Part shown: positions 22,373 to 35,581 of the stretch, piece by piece
Position numbering within the stretch: position 1 is the first letter of the stretch
Layout: each line of letters starts with the position of its first letter
Assembly: GCA_018398805.1 (NCBI GenBank)
Contig: JAGFBZ010000865.1
Span: forward strand, 1,612,001-1,676,000
Length of the DNA: 64,000 bases
DNA from: Hirundichthys speculiger
Lineage: Eukaryota; Chordata; Actinopteri; Beloniformes; Exocoetidae
Direction of reading: 5' to 3'
Made by a program: the position numbers and the translations under genes
The notes under the pieces: model-generated
The model's database searches: none
Told to the model about the DNA's origin: nothing
Seen by the model: only the letters and a program-made list of their open reading frames with translations

Positions 22373-24940
22373 CACATACAACCACGGAACTAGAATTGTC
22401 TAAGGCTACTCTTAAACCACATGATGAGAGCCAATAGAAGCACACACACACACACATACACACACATATGAACATGAGCACACACGCCTAATGGCGCGAC
22501 CAAAGCTCCTGTTGATCTTTGTTGGGAGAAGTTAGCCGAGACTCTAGAGCCATCTTCAAGGTACACTCAGCCCTGGTGCTCAGCGAGGAGCTTGTGGGAT
22601 GGAAAAGTATTTAAGCCGGATTCACAGGGGGGATCTCCACAAAGCACACTCAGAAGACAGCAAAACCAAGTATTAAACAGCTTTCTTTGAAGAGTGGGAA
22701 ATACCAGTTGTTATGTTTCCCCAAAATAAGCAGCGCGGCACACTGTGGGTTTGTACCTTCAATTTTTCTTCTTGTACAAATAAAACTAAACATGGGGGGG
22801 AAACGCAAACACAGAGCCATGCATGAGCACACAGGGAAACTCTTTTAGATTCAGAGGCGTCCTGTATACATAAAAAAGCCTCAGTGATTTAAGACGCTTG
22901 TGCACACATACACACAGCACACACACATGGCAAACCACTTCCTAACCCTTCACCACTAACTGGAGTGTAGCAGGCTGAGAGTTATGTTCCTCCTCTGACT
23001 GCTCTTTTTCGTAATTGTCGGCTGACTGCAGCCTCGGCCTCTGAGCTGCCTTGTTCAGGAGCCTGCAGGAGAACAACCTCACAGGTGGCTGGCTGGCCTG
23101 CTGCCAAAAAAGAAAACAGATATGAAGCCTAGTATCTGTGAAGGCGTCACACTCTTGTGCAAACCATACACACCGACACGCACAAAAGGAAGGATAATTC
23201 CCTTGGCCACATGAAAGCGGGAGGCAGTGGGCTGAGTGCCAGGCAGCACTACCTGGAGACAAAGGAGCAGCACCTCTGGGGGGGATGGGGGGGGGGGGGG
23301 TGCTGTTCATATGGGATTCAACATGCTGATGGATCCTGCCTGCAAGGAGCAAAGGGGGACAGGGTTTGTGTGTGTTTGTGTGTACGCAGATGAATATACT
23401 GAAGCCCGTAAGCAATGTGTGCTCCCAGTGTGCTGCAGCTCCATAGTCTGTAATTAATCTCGCCGACATCAGGCCTGCCCCTGGGGGGGCAGATTTCTCT
23501 CTGCTGCTACTGATCTCCAACGCATAGCGGGCCTGGAGGGGGGGGGGGGGGGGGTGAGCGCTCCCCCCTACTCAAACAGGAGGGCATACACCTGAGACAT
23601 GAGGAACTCACCTGTCGTGGAAGGGTAGAGTTAGTGATGTAAGATTAGTTTTGATTATCTACTAATTAACTGTAATCGGCACTTTGAGTAAAGTGAAGCG
23701 AACTGCAGTAATGTTCTGACAAGTTTGATTTCCTCACCCCTGAATACCTGTTTTAAGGATCTTTGCTGTTGCGTATTGTTTCTTTGTACAAATCCAAACC
23801 ACAAATAGAAATTCACAGTGTCTGAAAGTTCATCACTTCAAAACACAATTAGTTTTTTAAAGGTTTACCTCATTCAAACTGTTTGGATTTCACTTTGATG
23901 ACATTATCCACTGGCATTTGAAAGGGTTTTTATGAGCCCCTCAAGACTTTGATGGTGTCTTAACTCTTAGATTTTTCTTTGAGATATCTGACATCTTGCC
24001 AAATGGCTGAATTTGATCTGCAAAAAGGGGAAACAAGTTTATTTAAAAGACGAAACAAAACATTTAAGAATTTTTTTTTTTTTGGACTTATTAAAATTTT
24101 TCACCTTTAATCTTAAAATTGATTAATGATTCCCATAAATCTACTCACATAACACCTAAGCGTAAAACATGGACTATTTTCTCATATATATTCTGTAATT
24201 TTTTATTAAAATTCAGAATCTAATTCTGCTGACCTGCATGCAGCTTTTTCTGCTGCAGGAGAACTTCATAAGATCATAAACATAATATTATTGATCATTA
24301 GCAGCCCCAGATTTAGACCAGCTAATTTAATCAACAGGATGCGATGCGGTAGTTGACTGTTCAGCCTCAGTCACTGACAGTGAACAAGGAGCAGCACAAC
24401 AACTGACAAGGACATGAGTGTGTGAGATAAACAAAAAGGATTATAAAAAGATATTCTGTCTCTTTTAAGTTTTTGGTAGGTTTAGTTCTTTTTGGTAAAT
24501 AATAGTACTTGAAAATATCACTACAATTAAAAACTGTGTGCTGCTGATCTTCCTTTCTGGTAGTATAAAAGGTAAGACGTAGTGGGACTACAAAATATGA
24601 CCTAGTAAAAAAACAAACAAAAAAAAAACCCCAGCAGAGTACCTCTGAGCTGGTGAGCCATGCCACATCGTTTAACGCAAAAAGGGACTTTAGTGAGTAA
24701 TGGTTCCTACCATAAAGGCCTGACTGAAGAAGTGGAACTCAATCACACATTCACAAGCACATGTCCACATATCATGGCCTGTTGCTGCCACTTGGGGGCA
24801 GTCTTAGAAATATGTGGAACATTGAGTTGCGTGTCCATTAGCTTTGCTGTGTGGAGGAGTGAAACTAAGCGTAAAATTATAAAGACTGGCCAGTGTAGTT
24901 ATTGTCTATGTCTTTCTCCACCTAACCATGTTTTTTTTTT
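22373..24940. other. Noncoding stretch with (CA)n and poly-G tracts
   Basis: (CA)n at about 22440-22466, G runs at about 23279-23300 and 23538-23554. The 192-codon minus-strand frame at 22942-23520 crosses CA and G tracts and has no domain, so it is treated as compositional. Confidence 0.4.
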
Positions 24941-24947
24941 CATGTAG

Positions 24948-25765
24948 ATTTAGAGGACGGGCATTCTGTTACCAGGGACCTTTATCATGGAACCAGCTAC
25001 CAATTTGGGTTAAGGAGGCTGAAACCACCTCCATTTTTAAAACTAAATTGAAAACATTTCTGTTTAGTAAAGCCTACACTTAGTCTAAGCTATAGTGTGT
25101 AGTTGTAGGAGCTAAGATTAATCACAGCTTTGTCATAGCTATGCTGCTATAGGCCTACGCTGCAGGGGGACGCCAACATGATCTGCTGAGCAGTGTCTCC
25201 ACTGCTCTTCTTCCTTTCTCTTTCCTCCTCCCTTTCTCCTCCTCCAGCTTATTCCATAATTAATTAGGAGCACCTTGTTACTGTAACTGTGCCCCCCCCC
25301 CCCTTTTTTTTTTTTCTGTTTCCTGAGTTACATGCTGACTTGCAGTTCCATCCTCTGGCCATCCCAGGGTTTACCTCCACCTGTGTGTGTAGATGTGTTC
25401 GGGGTGCCGGCTGTCGTGGTGACCGGCTACCTGGTCCTCTGACCATCTAACCTCAGTGCTGCTACCTGCATCTGTTTATGTAGTCATTTCATTCAGTCAT
25501 TTGTGTGCTCTCCTCTCTTCCTGGTCCAGGTCCTGCTCAAGGTTTCTTCCTCTTAAAGTGGAGCTTTCCTTGCCACTGTTTGGCTGAAAGGTTTTTTGGC
25601 TGAAACAAGGAGTTTTGTACTTGCCATTATCCTTGTTTAAGATTTAATCTTATGACTTTAGTTAATGATATTTGCTCGGGGGTCATGCTCTGGGTCTCTA
25701 TAAAGCCTCTAGAGACAATTGACATTGTAACAGACGCTATACAAACAAAATTGAATATCATTTTG
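24948..25765 (+). mobile_element. LINE ORF2 C-terminus and complete 3' UTR
   Basis: The frame FRGRAFCYQGPLSWNQLPIW (24951 onward), continuing VKEAETTSIFKTKLKTFLF, is the recognisable C-terminal end of CR1/L2-type LINE ORF2 proteins. It is followed by about 690 bases of 3' UTR, including a C9T10 tract near 25292, and the GACGCTATACAAACAAAATT tail. It is the longest plus-strand copy of the family also found at 20505, 39642/40351 and 58262. Confidence 0.8.
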
Positions 25766-27120
25766 GGCACTTTAACATTCTTGTGATGGAAACAGCTGCT
25801 GTCTGCCTCTCCCAGCTCATGCTAACTTTCAACGTACAGTAGTACACACAGTGTTGCGTGCTGTTAACTTTCTCTGGACTCCGCACACAAGCCCGTCTGC
25901 GTTTGTTGACATCAGAGAAGCGGTGACCTCAGAACTAAACGTTATTTTAATTCAAGACTCAAACAAGACTTTAACAAGACTCAAAACGAGGCTGAAAAAC
26001 ATCTTTCCACTTAGAATCAAGAGGGTCCCTAGAGACAGACAAAGGTCATTTTTATCTTCAAATGTGCACATTAGGTGTATAAAAAAAGGAACGTTTTGTT
26101 TTTACCAAGCACATACATATTTCAAGTTACTGCCATCTTTAGTCCATAGGCTACCAATTAACTACCAAATGTCAGATATGCAACTGTTAATAGACACAAA
26201 GAAGCGAATTCCTAGAACTGGATCAGCATTACAATTCTAGGGAAGCAGTAGCCATAAGGCTTGACTGAAGAATTTCCAATATAAGGTAGTCGATTGGTAC
26301 AGAGTTAAAATAGTGATGGATTCACATCCATCCCTTAAGTGGAATGACATTTTTTGAATCTTATCTGACACTTAAAATTGTGATTTATTGTGACATTGCT
26401 GCTTTCCCTCTGGACTGATACTAAATCCATTATGCTGCAAATACATATTCAGTTTTTCAAGCTCAAATAACCACATTGATTCACATCGTTTTGCTTCCCT
26501 AATGACAGTTCACACTCAATACCATGTAGTAACTGACTTAGGGTTGATTTAACTCCAGAATGTTACTTTAACCTAATTCCATGGTGCATGGATAGGGGAA
26601 AAGTCTTGAGAAGCCAAGTATTCTGCAACACTTGTAGTTTAAACAATAACTGTAATAACTGACCAATGCAGTTTTGGTTGTGAACTTCATCAGGAACATG
26701 ATAAGGAAGTTTAGCAATTTTTATGTCAGAGGCAGCATTGGTGTTGATGCGTGACATACTGCTGTAAAGTGATACAAAGGAGTTTGAAGAGATGAATCGC
26801 ATGGGAGTTTAGAGTTTCTTTAGGGTTTTTGTTGATAATGGGGACGGGACATCGCATGACCTGGTCTTTACCTCCTACAAATGATCAAATACTCCTTTAA
26901 ATGAAATTGAGGCTGATATTTTAACATGAAGAAACTCCTTGGTGTCACTTTAAAGAGGACAAGCGTGAAATACAAAAAAAAATAACAACACACAAACCAA
27001 TCAGACATTTACACATATATTTGTTAACCACTGGATACTACGACTACTTCTAAGCACTGTGAAGTTCAAGGGAAAGCCAGAATAAGAGTTTAAAGAGAAG
27101 ACAATGAATTTATTCTAAAA
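25766..27120. other. Noncoding stretch
   Basis: A 129-codon plus-strand frame lies at 25851-26240 immediately after a LINE tail. It is basic and has no recognised domain. No splice context or repeat termini were identified. Confidence 0.35.
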
Positions 27121-27125
27121 TTATA

Positions 27126-27222
27126 TTATAAATTCTATCTATCTGTTGCAAAGCTGCTCATTGTTCTGACCAAAACTATCAGTAAAATCAGCCGCTGAAG
27201 GCCTCGGGAACTGCTTTTTGGA
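27126..27222 (-). mobile_element. Retroposon 3' end, inverted copy of 22205-22372
   Basis: CTATCTATCTG at the left is the complement of the GATA tail, followed by GCTCATTGTTCTGACC and CAGCCGCTGAAGGCCTCGGG. It matches the reverse complement of the copy 4.8 kb upstream with only a few substitutions. Confidence 0.6.
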
Positions 27223-27819
27223 CACAATGCACTTGTATGTTGGTTGTATGTTGGTTAAAAGAAAATAATAATAACACTGTAAAAACCTTTGCGCTGCATG
27301 TGCAGAGATCGACATAAACAGATCCGTATGTGCTACCATAAATGAACTCTAAGGCCTTTAATCCAAGATGACTTATTTTTATTAGACTGCCATATCGAGA
27401 ACTAAAGATGATTCCATACTTCTTTCATTCAGTGAGCATGCCTCCACACAATCGTCCCATGTGTACAGACCATTCCCAGCATACACCTTTAATGCTGTAG
27501 TTGTACTTTATGTCAGCTTAATTTGATTTGGCACATCTGGACTCCAGTAAAATTGAACAGGCATCACAAGGTCCACTGACAGATGTGGGACGCACCAGAG
27601 ATTATGTTTCGGTTTTATTAAAGAAAAAGAAAAAAAAACTGCATCAAAAATCCGTTTTTGCTTTAGCATTGTTGATAGTTGCTTTCGGCTAAATGAGTCT
27701 GGAACATTAAACAGGGAAAATTTCAAAAAGTCTGGAAACTGAATCCAGTTAGTGATGTAATGATTATCTGACTAATAGTTTCAACTCAGTGACACTCACA
27801 TGTTTATTGTCACTGATGC
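27223..27819. other. Noncoding stretch, nothing recognised
   Basis: AT-rich and without recognised features. Confidence 0.4.
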
Positions 27820-28351
27820 TAACCATACACTAGATGACCTTTTGTAAAAGGCTAATGTGCGACACCCTCTCACATCTAAGAACTGTAAAGCTAACGTTTT
27901 AGGTCTCAGACTAAAAAGTGTGGATCTATTAATGTAACAACAACCAGATTTCTTTGAGAATTAAAAAAACTACAATGCTTCTCATTGGTTGCTCACACAA
28001 ACTGCATCATGGAGCTGATATCACAGTTTGAATGAGACAAGAATAATGACTTGTCATTTCATTAAAATCACAACAAAATTTTCTATTAAAATTTTAAGGC
28101 ATTACTTTTTTTTATTGAAATTTTGTTGCAATGTTAGGACTACTTTTCCTGATTTGCTTTAATTGCCTCCACGCACCTAACGACTGAGATCACGGGAGCG
28201 CACTATAACTTAAGCAAAAGTCTTCATGACTTTCTCCTCACTGTGGAAATTCATCTGCGACCGAGAAATCACTTGTAAAATTGTCAAGTGTAAAGTTGAC
28301 GTAAAACACCTCTTATTCAACCTTTTACAAGTGATCTAATTTTTATGGTTA
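27820..28351. mobile_element. Candidate 532-bp inverted-repeat element (MITE)
   Basis: The left end TAACCATACACTAGATGACC continues CTTTTGTAAAAGGCTAA. The reverse complement of the right end reads TAACCATAAAAATTAGATCA, continuing CTTGTAAAAGGTTGAA. The two align over about 35 bases at roughly three-quarters identity. If the outer TA belongs to the target, this fits a TA duplication. There is no open frame of note inside. The class is uncertain. Confidence 0.45.
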
Positions 28352-30685
28352 ATGACATTCTGATGGTATTTCACATGAGATGAGTATTACATAACATAAA
28401 GAACAGCACAAAAAAAAAAATACTCTTGGAAACAACGCACTCTCCTTCTCTCCAAGCCTCTTGTTCCGTCCAAATCTACAGGTTCAGCTGACTGGTGCAA
28501 GAGCACCAACAGAGGCAGAGGTGTTGCTGCTTCTGATGGTTCCAGATTATCCCATGTTTATGTTTGCATGTGTGTCCTGAAACATGCACTGTGTCAGCCC
28601 GTATCAGTACAAAGGACTTGTGATGTGAGGATTACCACACAGAAACCACACGGTGCTTTTGGTTTCATGCAGCGGGATGACGGCTGGCTGCTGCGTGCTG
28701 GCAGCTTCTGTGCTGTCCTAATGATGTTGTCTGAGCACTGAGAGGTGGGGATATATGGGGTGTATGGAGGGGTCGGGGAGGGGGAATGTTACTTATCTCC
28801 ACTGTTCCCTCGCATTTCTCTTAATTAAAACTCCTATCAGTGTCTTTGAAGTTCATAATGAGTCAGTTTGGTTACGCGCAAGAACAGGGCGACATTAAGG
28901 CCAGGCATGATATTTATGCTTTTACTTTTCCACCTATGACTCCTCCTTGTATTTGACCCGCTATTACATGTGTAACTGTGCATTATGCAACTGTACAAGT
29001 ATTGTTGCACTTGTGTTGTAGAATTTTTTTTTTTTTTTACACTAAAACAGTCAAGTGAAGGGACCAAATAAGAAATGAGTGTGATGAAAAGGAACTGGGA
29101 CTGTTCATTTTTCACGATAGGATGTGAATGGATTTAATCTTATCAGCGGCTGCTCCTCACAGCTTGTGCTGATCTCTTGCTCTCACTGCACACTCCTGCT
29201 TTCACAGGCCTTTCAGATTACAGTCAAATATTACAGCCCGTGACCAATCTCCAATTAACCAAATGTTGTAGGGGTATAGTATCACTCTTGGCTCCTTTCA
29301 TGCTCCTTAAATGCCTTTTCAAGGGGCTTGAATATTTTTCACTTCTGTGCTATGAAATATCATTCCGTTAAAGCTTCCTTACTTTTCTGCAAGGCGCCAA
29401 TGGCAGCTTAACCTAAATAAATCAGTCTTCCTGTAATGTATTCCAAATCTGCTTGGAATTAATTGAACCTCAAAATTGTATTCCAATCAAGTAAATTACC
29501 ACAGCATCCCAGTTTTGAAAGGCTGACCAAGGAATTTCAGTGTCTCTAATTTTCTTCACAAACTACCAAGCATAATCAGTCATTAAATGAGCTGATCCTG
29601 GTCATGGTCTGCGTGCATTTTGCTGGTTTACATGAATCTCTTTATGTGTTTTTTCATGTACTTTGGCAGTGGTTTCAATATGCCTTTTTTTCTTTTTTCT
29701 TTTTAAATCAATCTGTTTTAGGTTCACCCTTGTGTCCATATGCTGTCAGTGCTTTAAAGCAGATAGGAAAATAATTAGAGACTAAAACGCTGATCATTTT
29801 GGGTAAAATAAATCACAGTCTGCATGCAGTCCCAGTAACTGCAACTGAAATGGAAATTGCCTTGTCAATGTAGATATTCAACACCGAATGGGTTTCTCTA
29901 ACTAGGTTGCAATAAATGTTTCAATAAGATACGCAGCAATGTTTGTTGATGGGTTTTTTTCAAGTTTTTATTGGAATCAGACAAATGCAGTTTTCAAATG
30001 CTTCACTTTTCTCTTTAGATATTTGCAGTAAAAGTTTCCTTAAGTTTTTCTTCAAGTTTTTAGCTCATAAAAGTCAGTTTTCCCTAGGCCGGCCACCCAT
30101 CCTAAATTTCTCTTTCCTAATAAAGAATTAGTCTGGTACCTCTGGATTAAATTTTGATTTCAAAGGGGGAGTCGTAACAGATGCACAAGAAACTGTCTCT
30201 GCATGTCACCAGATCATCAGGGAAACTAAGCAAGTGACCTGGGCAGAGCCACAGCTTGACCACTATCAACAAAAGACATCCAAAAGGCCGTGCAGTGGAG
30301 CAGGAAGGCCCGTGAAAGGCTGTTATCAGTTTTGCAGTAAAAGCTTGATGAACTAAGGTTTTATTAGCAATTATGCAGCTATGCAGCCATCTTGGTTGTT
30401 TTGAAAAGTGGCTCTTGGAGGAGTCACTGCATAAAACTGACCCATTCCCTTTGCGATTGTGAATGAGATGCACAAACAGTCCTGTTTCAGGAGAAAGAAT
30501 GTTTGCAAGGTGAATGGCCAACTCGGTTTCATTAATCTGGTCTCGTGCCATTAGTACACACACTTCTGCGTGCTTCCAAAGCCTTTGCTGAGAAACGTCT
30601 AAATTTTTTTCTCTGGATGTTTGGGTTCTAAAGTGACTGTTTTACTCTGATAACTAGACTGGTGTTTCATCCATTAACTTGAGAC
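28352..30685. other. Noncoding stretch
   Basis: No gene recognised. The 138-codon minus-strand frame at 30147-30563 has no domain. Poly-A or poly-T tracts occur near 28411 and 29024. Confidence 0.35.
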
Positions 30686-30689
30686 AATG

Positions 30690-30885
30690 ATTGTAGCCAC
30701 ATGGACCCAATCTTAATCAGATTAAGGTCATACTCTGATTAAGAAACTACCATGTAAATGGCAACTTTAATCTAAAGTCATAATCGAAGTATCCAATAAA
30801 TCGGGATTAAAGCATGTGGAGTATGCCGATCATAGTCGAATGATTAAGACATGTAAACAATGTAATCTAATCATGATGTCCTGTT
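30690..30885. repeat. TAATC/GATTA-rich segment, probable transposon end
   Basis: Contains CTTAATCAGATTAAG, a near-perfect palindrome around 30713-30727, and about ten further TAATC or GATTA words in 170 bases. It resembles subterminal regions of fish DNA transposons, but the opposite terminus was not found. Confidence 0.3.
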
Positions 30886-31784
30886 AGAGATTTCACTGCT
30901 TTTTGTGGCACCACGTATCCTCCACAGATGACAGTTGTAAAACAACAACAACCATGGCTGCTAGAGGGAAGACTGCATCGAACATGACTTTGTGAACAAT
31001 CTACATGACAGGCAGAAATTCTTTTTCCCATTCTGCATCATCAAATTCCACCGAGATCTTTGCTGTGGCGTGGATAAACTGCAGAATGACAATATCTGCC
31101 GGTGTCTATCGGCACGTATAACAGTGAACATTACATAAGCTGTACTTGAAATATCAATGCAATATGAAGCAAAGAAATCTCACAGCAGTGTAAGGTATCA
31201 TCACGCTGGAGAACTTGTTTTTGGCACTGTCATTTTAAATTCTATAATTTTTAGCTGGCTTAGCTTATGTTAACCCAGGATGGTAAATAATATTAATTAA
31301 CATTCATTTTCACCAAATGTATCCAAACAGATTTCAAATTTTGTTTCAATGGCGACATCAGAAATGAACGCCACCTGCAGCTGATGCTTGGTTAGCGCAG
31401 CTGCTGAGCTTAGCTCCTTCCTCAGACCCTTCAAAACAACCACAGCCAGTTACAGAGGTCTGTTAGTAAAAGGAATACAACACAATAACACAACAAATCA
31501 TATTCTCTATAAATTATGACTGTGTTCTGTTAGGTCTTTAATCACAGCTCAGAAGTTAATATAATTCTGAACACGAAGTTGCTAAAATGATGACAGCTCT
31601 AAGTTAGCACATAGTTAGCACAGCCAATGGCTAGTTGTCAATCAAGTTGATTGGCTGGCTGCCATAAATTTTATTGCTTCATGTAATGTTACCTGATGTG
31701 GCAAAACAATTCACTCCCATACAGTTGTCAGGGATGTAAAATCTAACAATAGAGACAAAAAAGGTTGTTTTTTTTTGTACCAGT

Positions 31785-31920
31785 CTGTAAGTATATTTAT
31801 TTCTGATGCAAAGTTGGGCATTTTAACATGGAAATCTAAGAATTGACATTTTTCTTACTTCCTTCCTTGATTGGCTTCAACCCGGAAGTGGGGATGTTGG
31901 TGCTTGGTTACCACACAGTC
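31785..31920. repeat. Dispersed repeat shared with 40725-40870
   Basis: TTTATTTCTGATGCAAAGTT, then GGGCATTTTAACATGG matches TTTATTTCAGCTGCAAAGTT, then GCACATTTCAACATGG at 40727. The type of element is unknown. Confidence 0.5.
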
Positions 31921-32149
31921 GTTCTCACGTTGGTACTGAAACCATCGCTTCACAACATGGCAGCTCACACCTTTAGCTTGTCATTAATAATCTCTATATT
32001 GTTTGGATGAAGCCCAGGGCAATGTGGAGACAACCAGGGACTTTACATGTTCCATTAATTTGGCATGTCGTAGGTCTTTTTTAGTTAAAAGAGGTGTTGG
32101 CCCAATTATGCTGCCATTAGCATATATCTAACTTAGCTGCAGTTTGACT

Positions 32150-32597
32150 GTACTACCAACACCACATCACCTTGATGCCGCAACTTTTCCAGCTCAGGAA
32201 GAAGATACAGGCAAATAGGAAGTTGTACATCCAGACTCAGAGACCGTTTCTTTCTCACAGCCATCAGGACACTTAACAGGAACATATGTCTGCACTTAAA
32301 TCCGCTGCTGTTGTTGATGTTTCTATTTTGTACTCTCCCATCCACAACCTCCAACAGATGCATTTTGCACTATGAGCACTTTATATCTGCTCTGCTGTTA
32401 CTGCTGTTGTTGTTGTTGTTGGTATTGTTATTGTTATTCTTGTGCTAGCATATTGCTTTTTATATCTGCATGTTTAAATCTTTTTTAGTCTACTGAAGAA
32501 GCAATTTATAATTTTGTTGCAACTTGTTGTGCAATGACGAATAAAACTAATACATTCATTTATTCATTCATTCATTCATTCATTCATTCATTCACTC
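32150..32597 (+). mobile_element. LINE 3' end with (TTCA)n tail
   Basis: The frame RKKIQANRKLYIQTQRPFLS (about 32199-32258) resembles the basic C-terminal segment of fish non-LTR reverse-transcriptase proteins. A 3' UTR with GTTGTT repeats follows, then TGCAATGACGAATAAAACTA and an (ATTC)n tail at 32553-32597. It is 5'-truncated. Confidence 0.6.
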
Positions 32598-32599
32598 AA

Positions 32600-34725
32600 C
32601 AAGTACAGGTTTAGGTGATTCCCAGTTAACCTGGCTAAAGAAATATGATAATATGTCCACATTAACAATGTGATTAATTACAGCTTTTAATGTACAAAAT
32701 TGATTTCACATCAATCAATCAAAAAAAAATCACTGTGGTAAAGGACATCGGTTTAAATCTGTATTCATTAAATAATTCTAAAGAGAGCTGAGGTGAGAAT
32801 TTTATTTCAAATGTTTAACCAAACATTTAGTCTGAATTGAGCTGGAAACATAATTATTGACCTGCACTGACACTTTCACAGCCACTTCAAATAATACAGA
32901 CTGACAAGACATGAAAAGATAACCTTACTGACAGCTAAACTCTGTTGCATGATATTGCATTTTAACCTGCAGCCAAGTTATGTGAGCAGAAGCACAGCAT
33001 CATAATTGTTAAACTGGACCCGACAACTTTGGTAAGGTAGTGACAGTGCAGTTGGCACTATGACACCATTAAGATTTCCGACTGTATTCAGGATGATGGA
33101 TATTTATAATTTGAAACTGGTATGGCTCAAGTGTTCTTGCAACCAGATTCTCCGACTCTTATCACACGTCACACCACAGGAAACTCTGAACTGATAACCT
33201 GCAGAAAGATCGAGATGATAGGGACTTTACCTAGAACTGTCGCAAAGGAAGAAATGGGAGCAAATTAGTGTGACAAAACAAGTCTAATAATATAAGATGG
33301 CTAATTTCCGTTATAAAGTTTTCATTTGAAAATACATTCAAAGTATAGTTGTCATTTACACTGCGGAGCTGCTATTTTGTAAGCTTGTTCGTTAACTAAT
33401 TTATGCAAGCCGCTGCAAATTTGACAATCTTCAACATATTTAAGGCAAATTGTAGAGTGATGAAAAAAGACAGAAAGAAAGAAATGAACCCAAAAGATAA
33501 CCCGAAAATGTCATGTTTCTGTGTCTCCACTGTCCTAAACATCTATCTACCTCCAAGAAAAATAATCTTTAAACCATCGACAGCATGTTATTTATATCTC
33601 TCTCTTCTTCTTGAGTCAGAAGAGCTTCAAAAGAACACACAAACATGTTTGATGTCACCAGGAACAAATATTACAGCAAAAACTGATGCAGAACTTGGAG
33701 CTGGAGAGGTGAAAACTCAATATCAAGGAGAGAGAAAGAATAGCTTAAACAAGATGCGGGAAGTAAACCAAATACCTTTGTCTTTGGAATTATTACAGGT
33801 TCAATGTGATTTATCTCAGAAATGTCCCTCCTATACGATTTCTGCTTTACTGCGATGTGAGATGAATAGGGGCTTGCATCAAAGCAACGGCTTTGGAATA
33901 GCAGACTGAGCTTGTTTGGAGTTTCTGGCACTCGGTTTTCTGTTTGAACTGTAGTGCAGTAAAATGCAGTTTCTTCGCTACTGCAGTCTCATTTTCTGAT
34001 TCTAGAGCTAAAGTTGCTGCTGCATGACAGCACAGTAGATCTACAAAATAGCCATGAAGAAGTCCAGACTCTTTGAAATTACCCCTTAAAAGATCCTCAA
34101 TAGTAAATAGAGTTAGATAATTAAACACACACTTTCTTCCAAAGCTTTTTAGGGGATTTTTATGTGATGACATATTATTTTATTTATTTATGTAGATTGC
34201 TCGAGGGCTGTAAACACCACATTGATGAGATCAGTTAATAACAAAATAATAACAGCTGCTTCCAAAGATGTTGTTACCATGGAACCTACTTTAGCTGAAA
34301 AAGTAGGTCTGTGTGTGGGAGAGACTCGAGGATCTTTTGACATTGAAAAGGTGAGAAACTGTTGACTAAATATTGTCGGCATCAGAAGAGCAATACATGT
34401 GATGTAACTTGTGTGCCAGTGGGGGGAAAAAAAAAATCCTATTTTAGGGATAAATCACAGTTAATAATTTACCAGCTAACTGAAATCCAGATACCCAAAT
34501 CGAAGTCCGGATGTTCACATAGCGAATGAATATTCGGATATCCGAGCATTCAGGCTCAGCCCAAGTCGTTTTCTTCAAAACATTAAAGTTTGATTTAGCC
34601 TGAAAACTTTTAAGATGAAGTCATTCTCAAAACTACCTTGAAATGTTGAGTTATATCAACTTTTTTCATTTGTACAGTCTATCGTATTTTTCAGACCTCC
34701 CAGTTTTAAATCTTTCTTTAGCATT
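32600..34725. other. Noncoding stretch, one weak exon candidate
   Basis: It includes a 168-codon plus frame (33403-33909) without a recognised domain. A 155-base stretch at 34196-34350, with splice-like ends, is discussed under findings and is too weak to annotate as a gene. Confidence 0.35.
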
Positions 34726-34729
34726 ATCT

Positions 34730-35070
34730 GTCCAACATCTATACCTGCTTATTCCTATTTAGGGTCACAGTGGACCCGTTGGAGCCTGTACCCAGCTCTC
34801 CTCGGGTCAAACTTTGAGGTAAACCCTGAATAGGTCACCAGTCCATCACAGGGCTGCACATGAACTAACAACCACACACTCACTCTTGCGGGAAAATTCA
34901 GAATCACCAACTGACCTGACATACATGTTTTTTCGGACTGTGAGAGGAAGCAGGAGGACCCATGAGAAAACCGTTGCAAGCATGGAAAGAGCACACAAAC
35001 TCCACAGAAAGGCCTCCGGAGGGATTTGAACCCTCTTACAACACAGGCAACATACTGCCTGATAAGCCAC
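34730..35070 (+). repeat. Common fish dispersed repeat, full-length diverged copy
   Basis: Same block order as 21440-21785: TATTTAGGGTCACAGTGGAC, ATAGGTCACCAGTCCATCAC, ACTGACCTGACATACATG, CACACAAACTCCACAGAAAG and GGGATTTGAACCCTCTTACA. It is more diverged than that copy. Confidence 0.75.
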
Positions 35071-35581
35071 ATAGGTTGAAGTGGCTTTAGGCTTCATGGG
35101 ACTGTTTCCCTGAAACCAGATGAGGTACTGGGGCTGCTGCAGAGCTGATGCTGCTGTGTGAGTTGACGTCTTTTACCTTTAATTTGTAATAACGTTTATT
35201 TATTTATTTATTTTATCTCTGTAGTGTTCTTAGGTCTAATTTTAGAGAAATTGTTTCTCATTTAGCTGATCAAAGAAAAAAAAAAATACAAGAAAACCTC
35301 AAATCCTTAAAGTGTTGTGCACTCTGGCTTCATATGCACGTCAATTTATTAAACCACTTCAAGGTTTCTGCCTTCAGGCTTTTCTCAATAAGAGTTCTGA
35401 AAGACAAAAAGGCTCTAGTCCGTTATAAAGGCCACAACCCGATCAATTATCTGATGATAATTCATAAATCATTATATTTTACAGTAATGGGGGGATGAAT
35501 CTGATAAAATGCTTGTACAACAAATAAAAACTAGCTAATCCCCAAAGCATAAAAGCAACAGTCATAAAGAATGCAAATGTT

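Noticed and set aside
22942..23520. 192-codon minus-strand open frame
   Set aside because: It crosses CA and poly-G tracts, has compositional bias and no recognisable domain.
30147..30563. 138-codon minus-strand frame as a transposase
   Set aside because: No DDE block or helix-turn-helix pattern could be found in any frame.
33403..33909. 168-codon plus-strand open frame
   Set aside because: AT-rich, no domain, no exon structure. Its length is within what chance gives across six frames of 64 kb.
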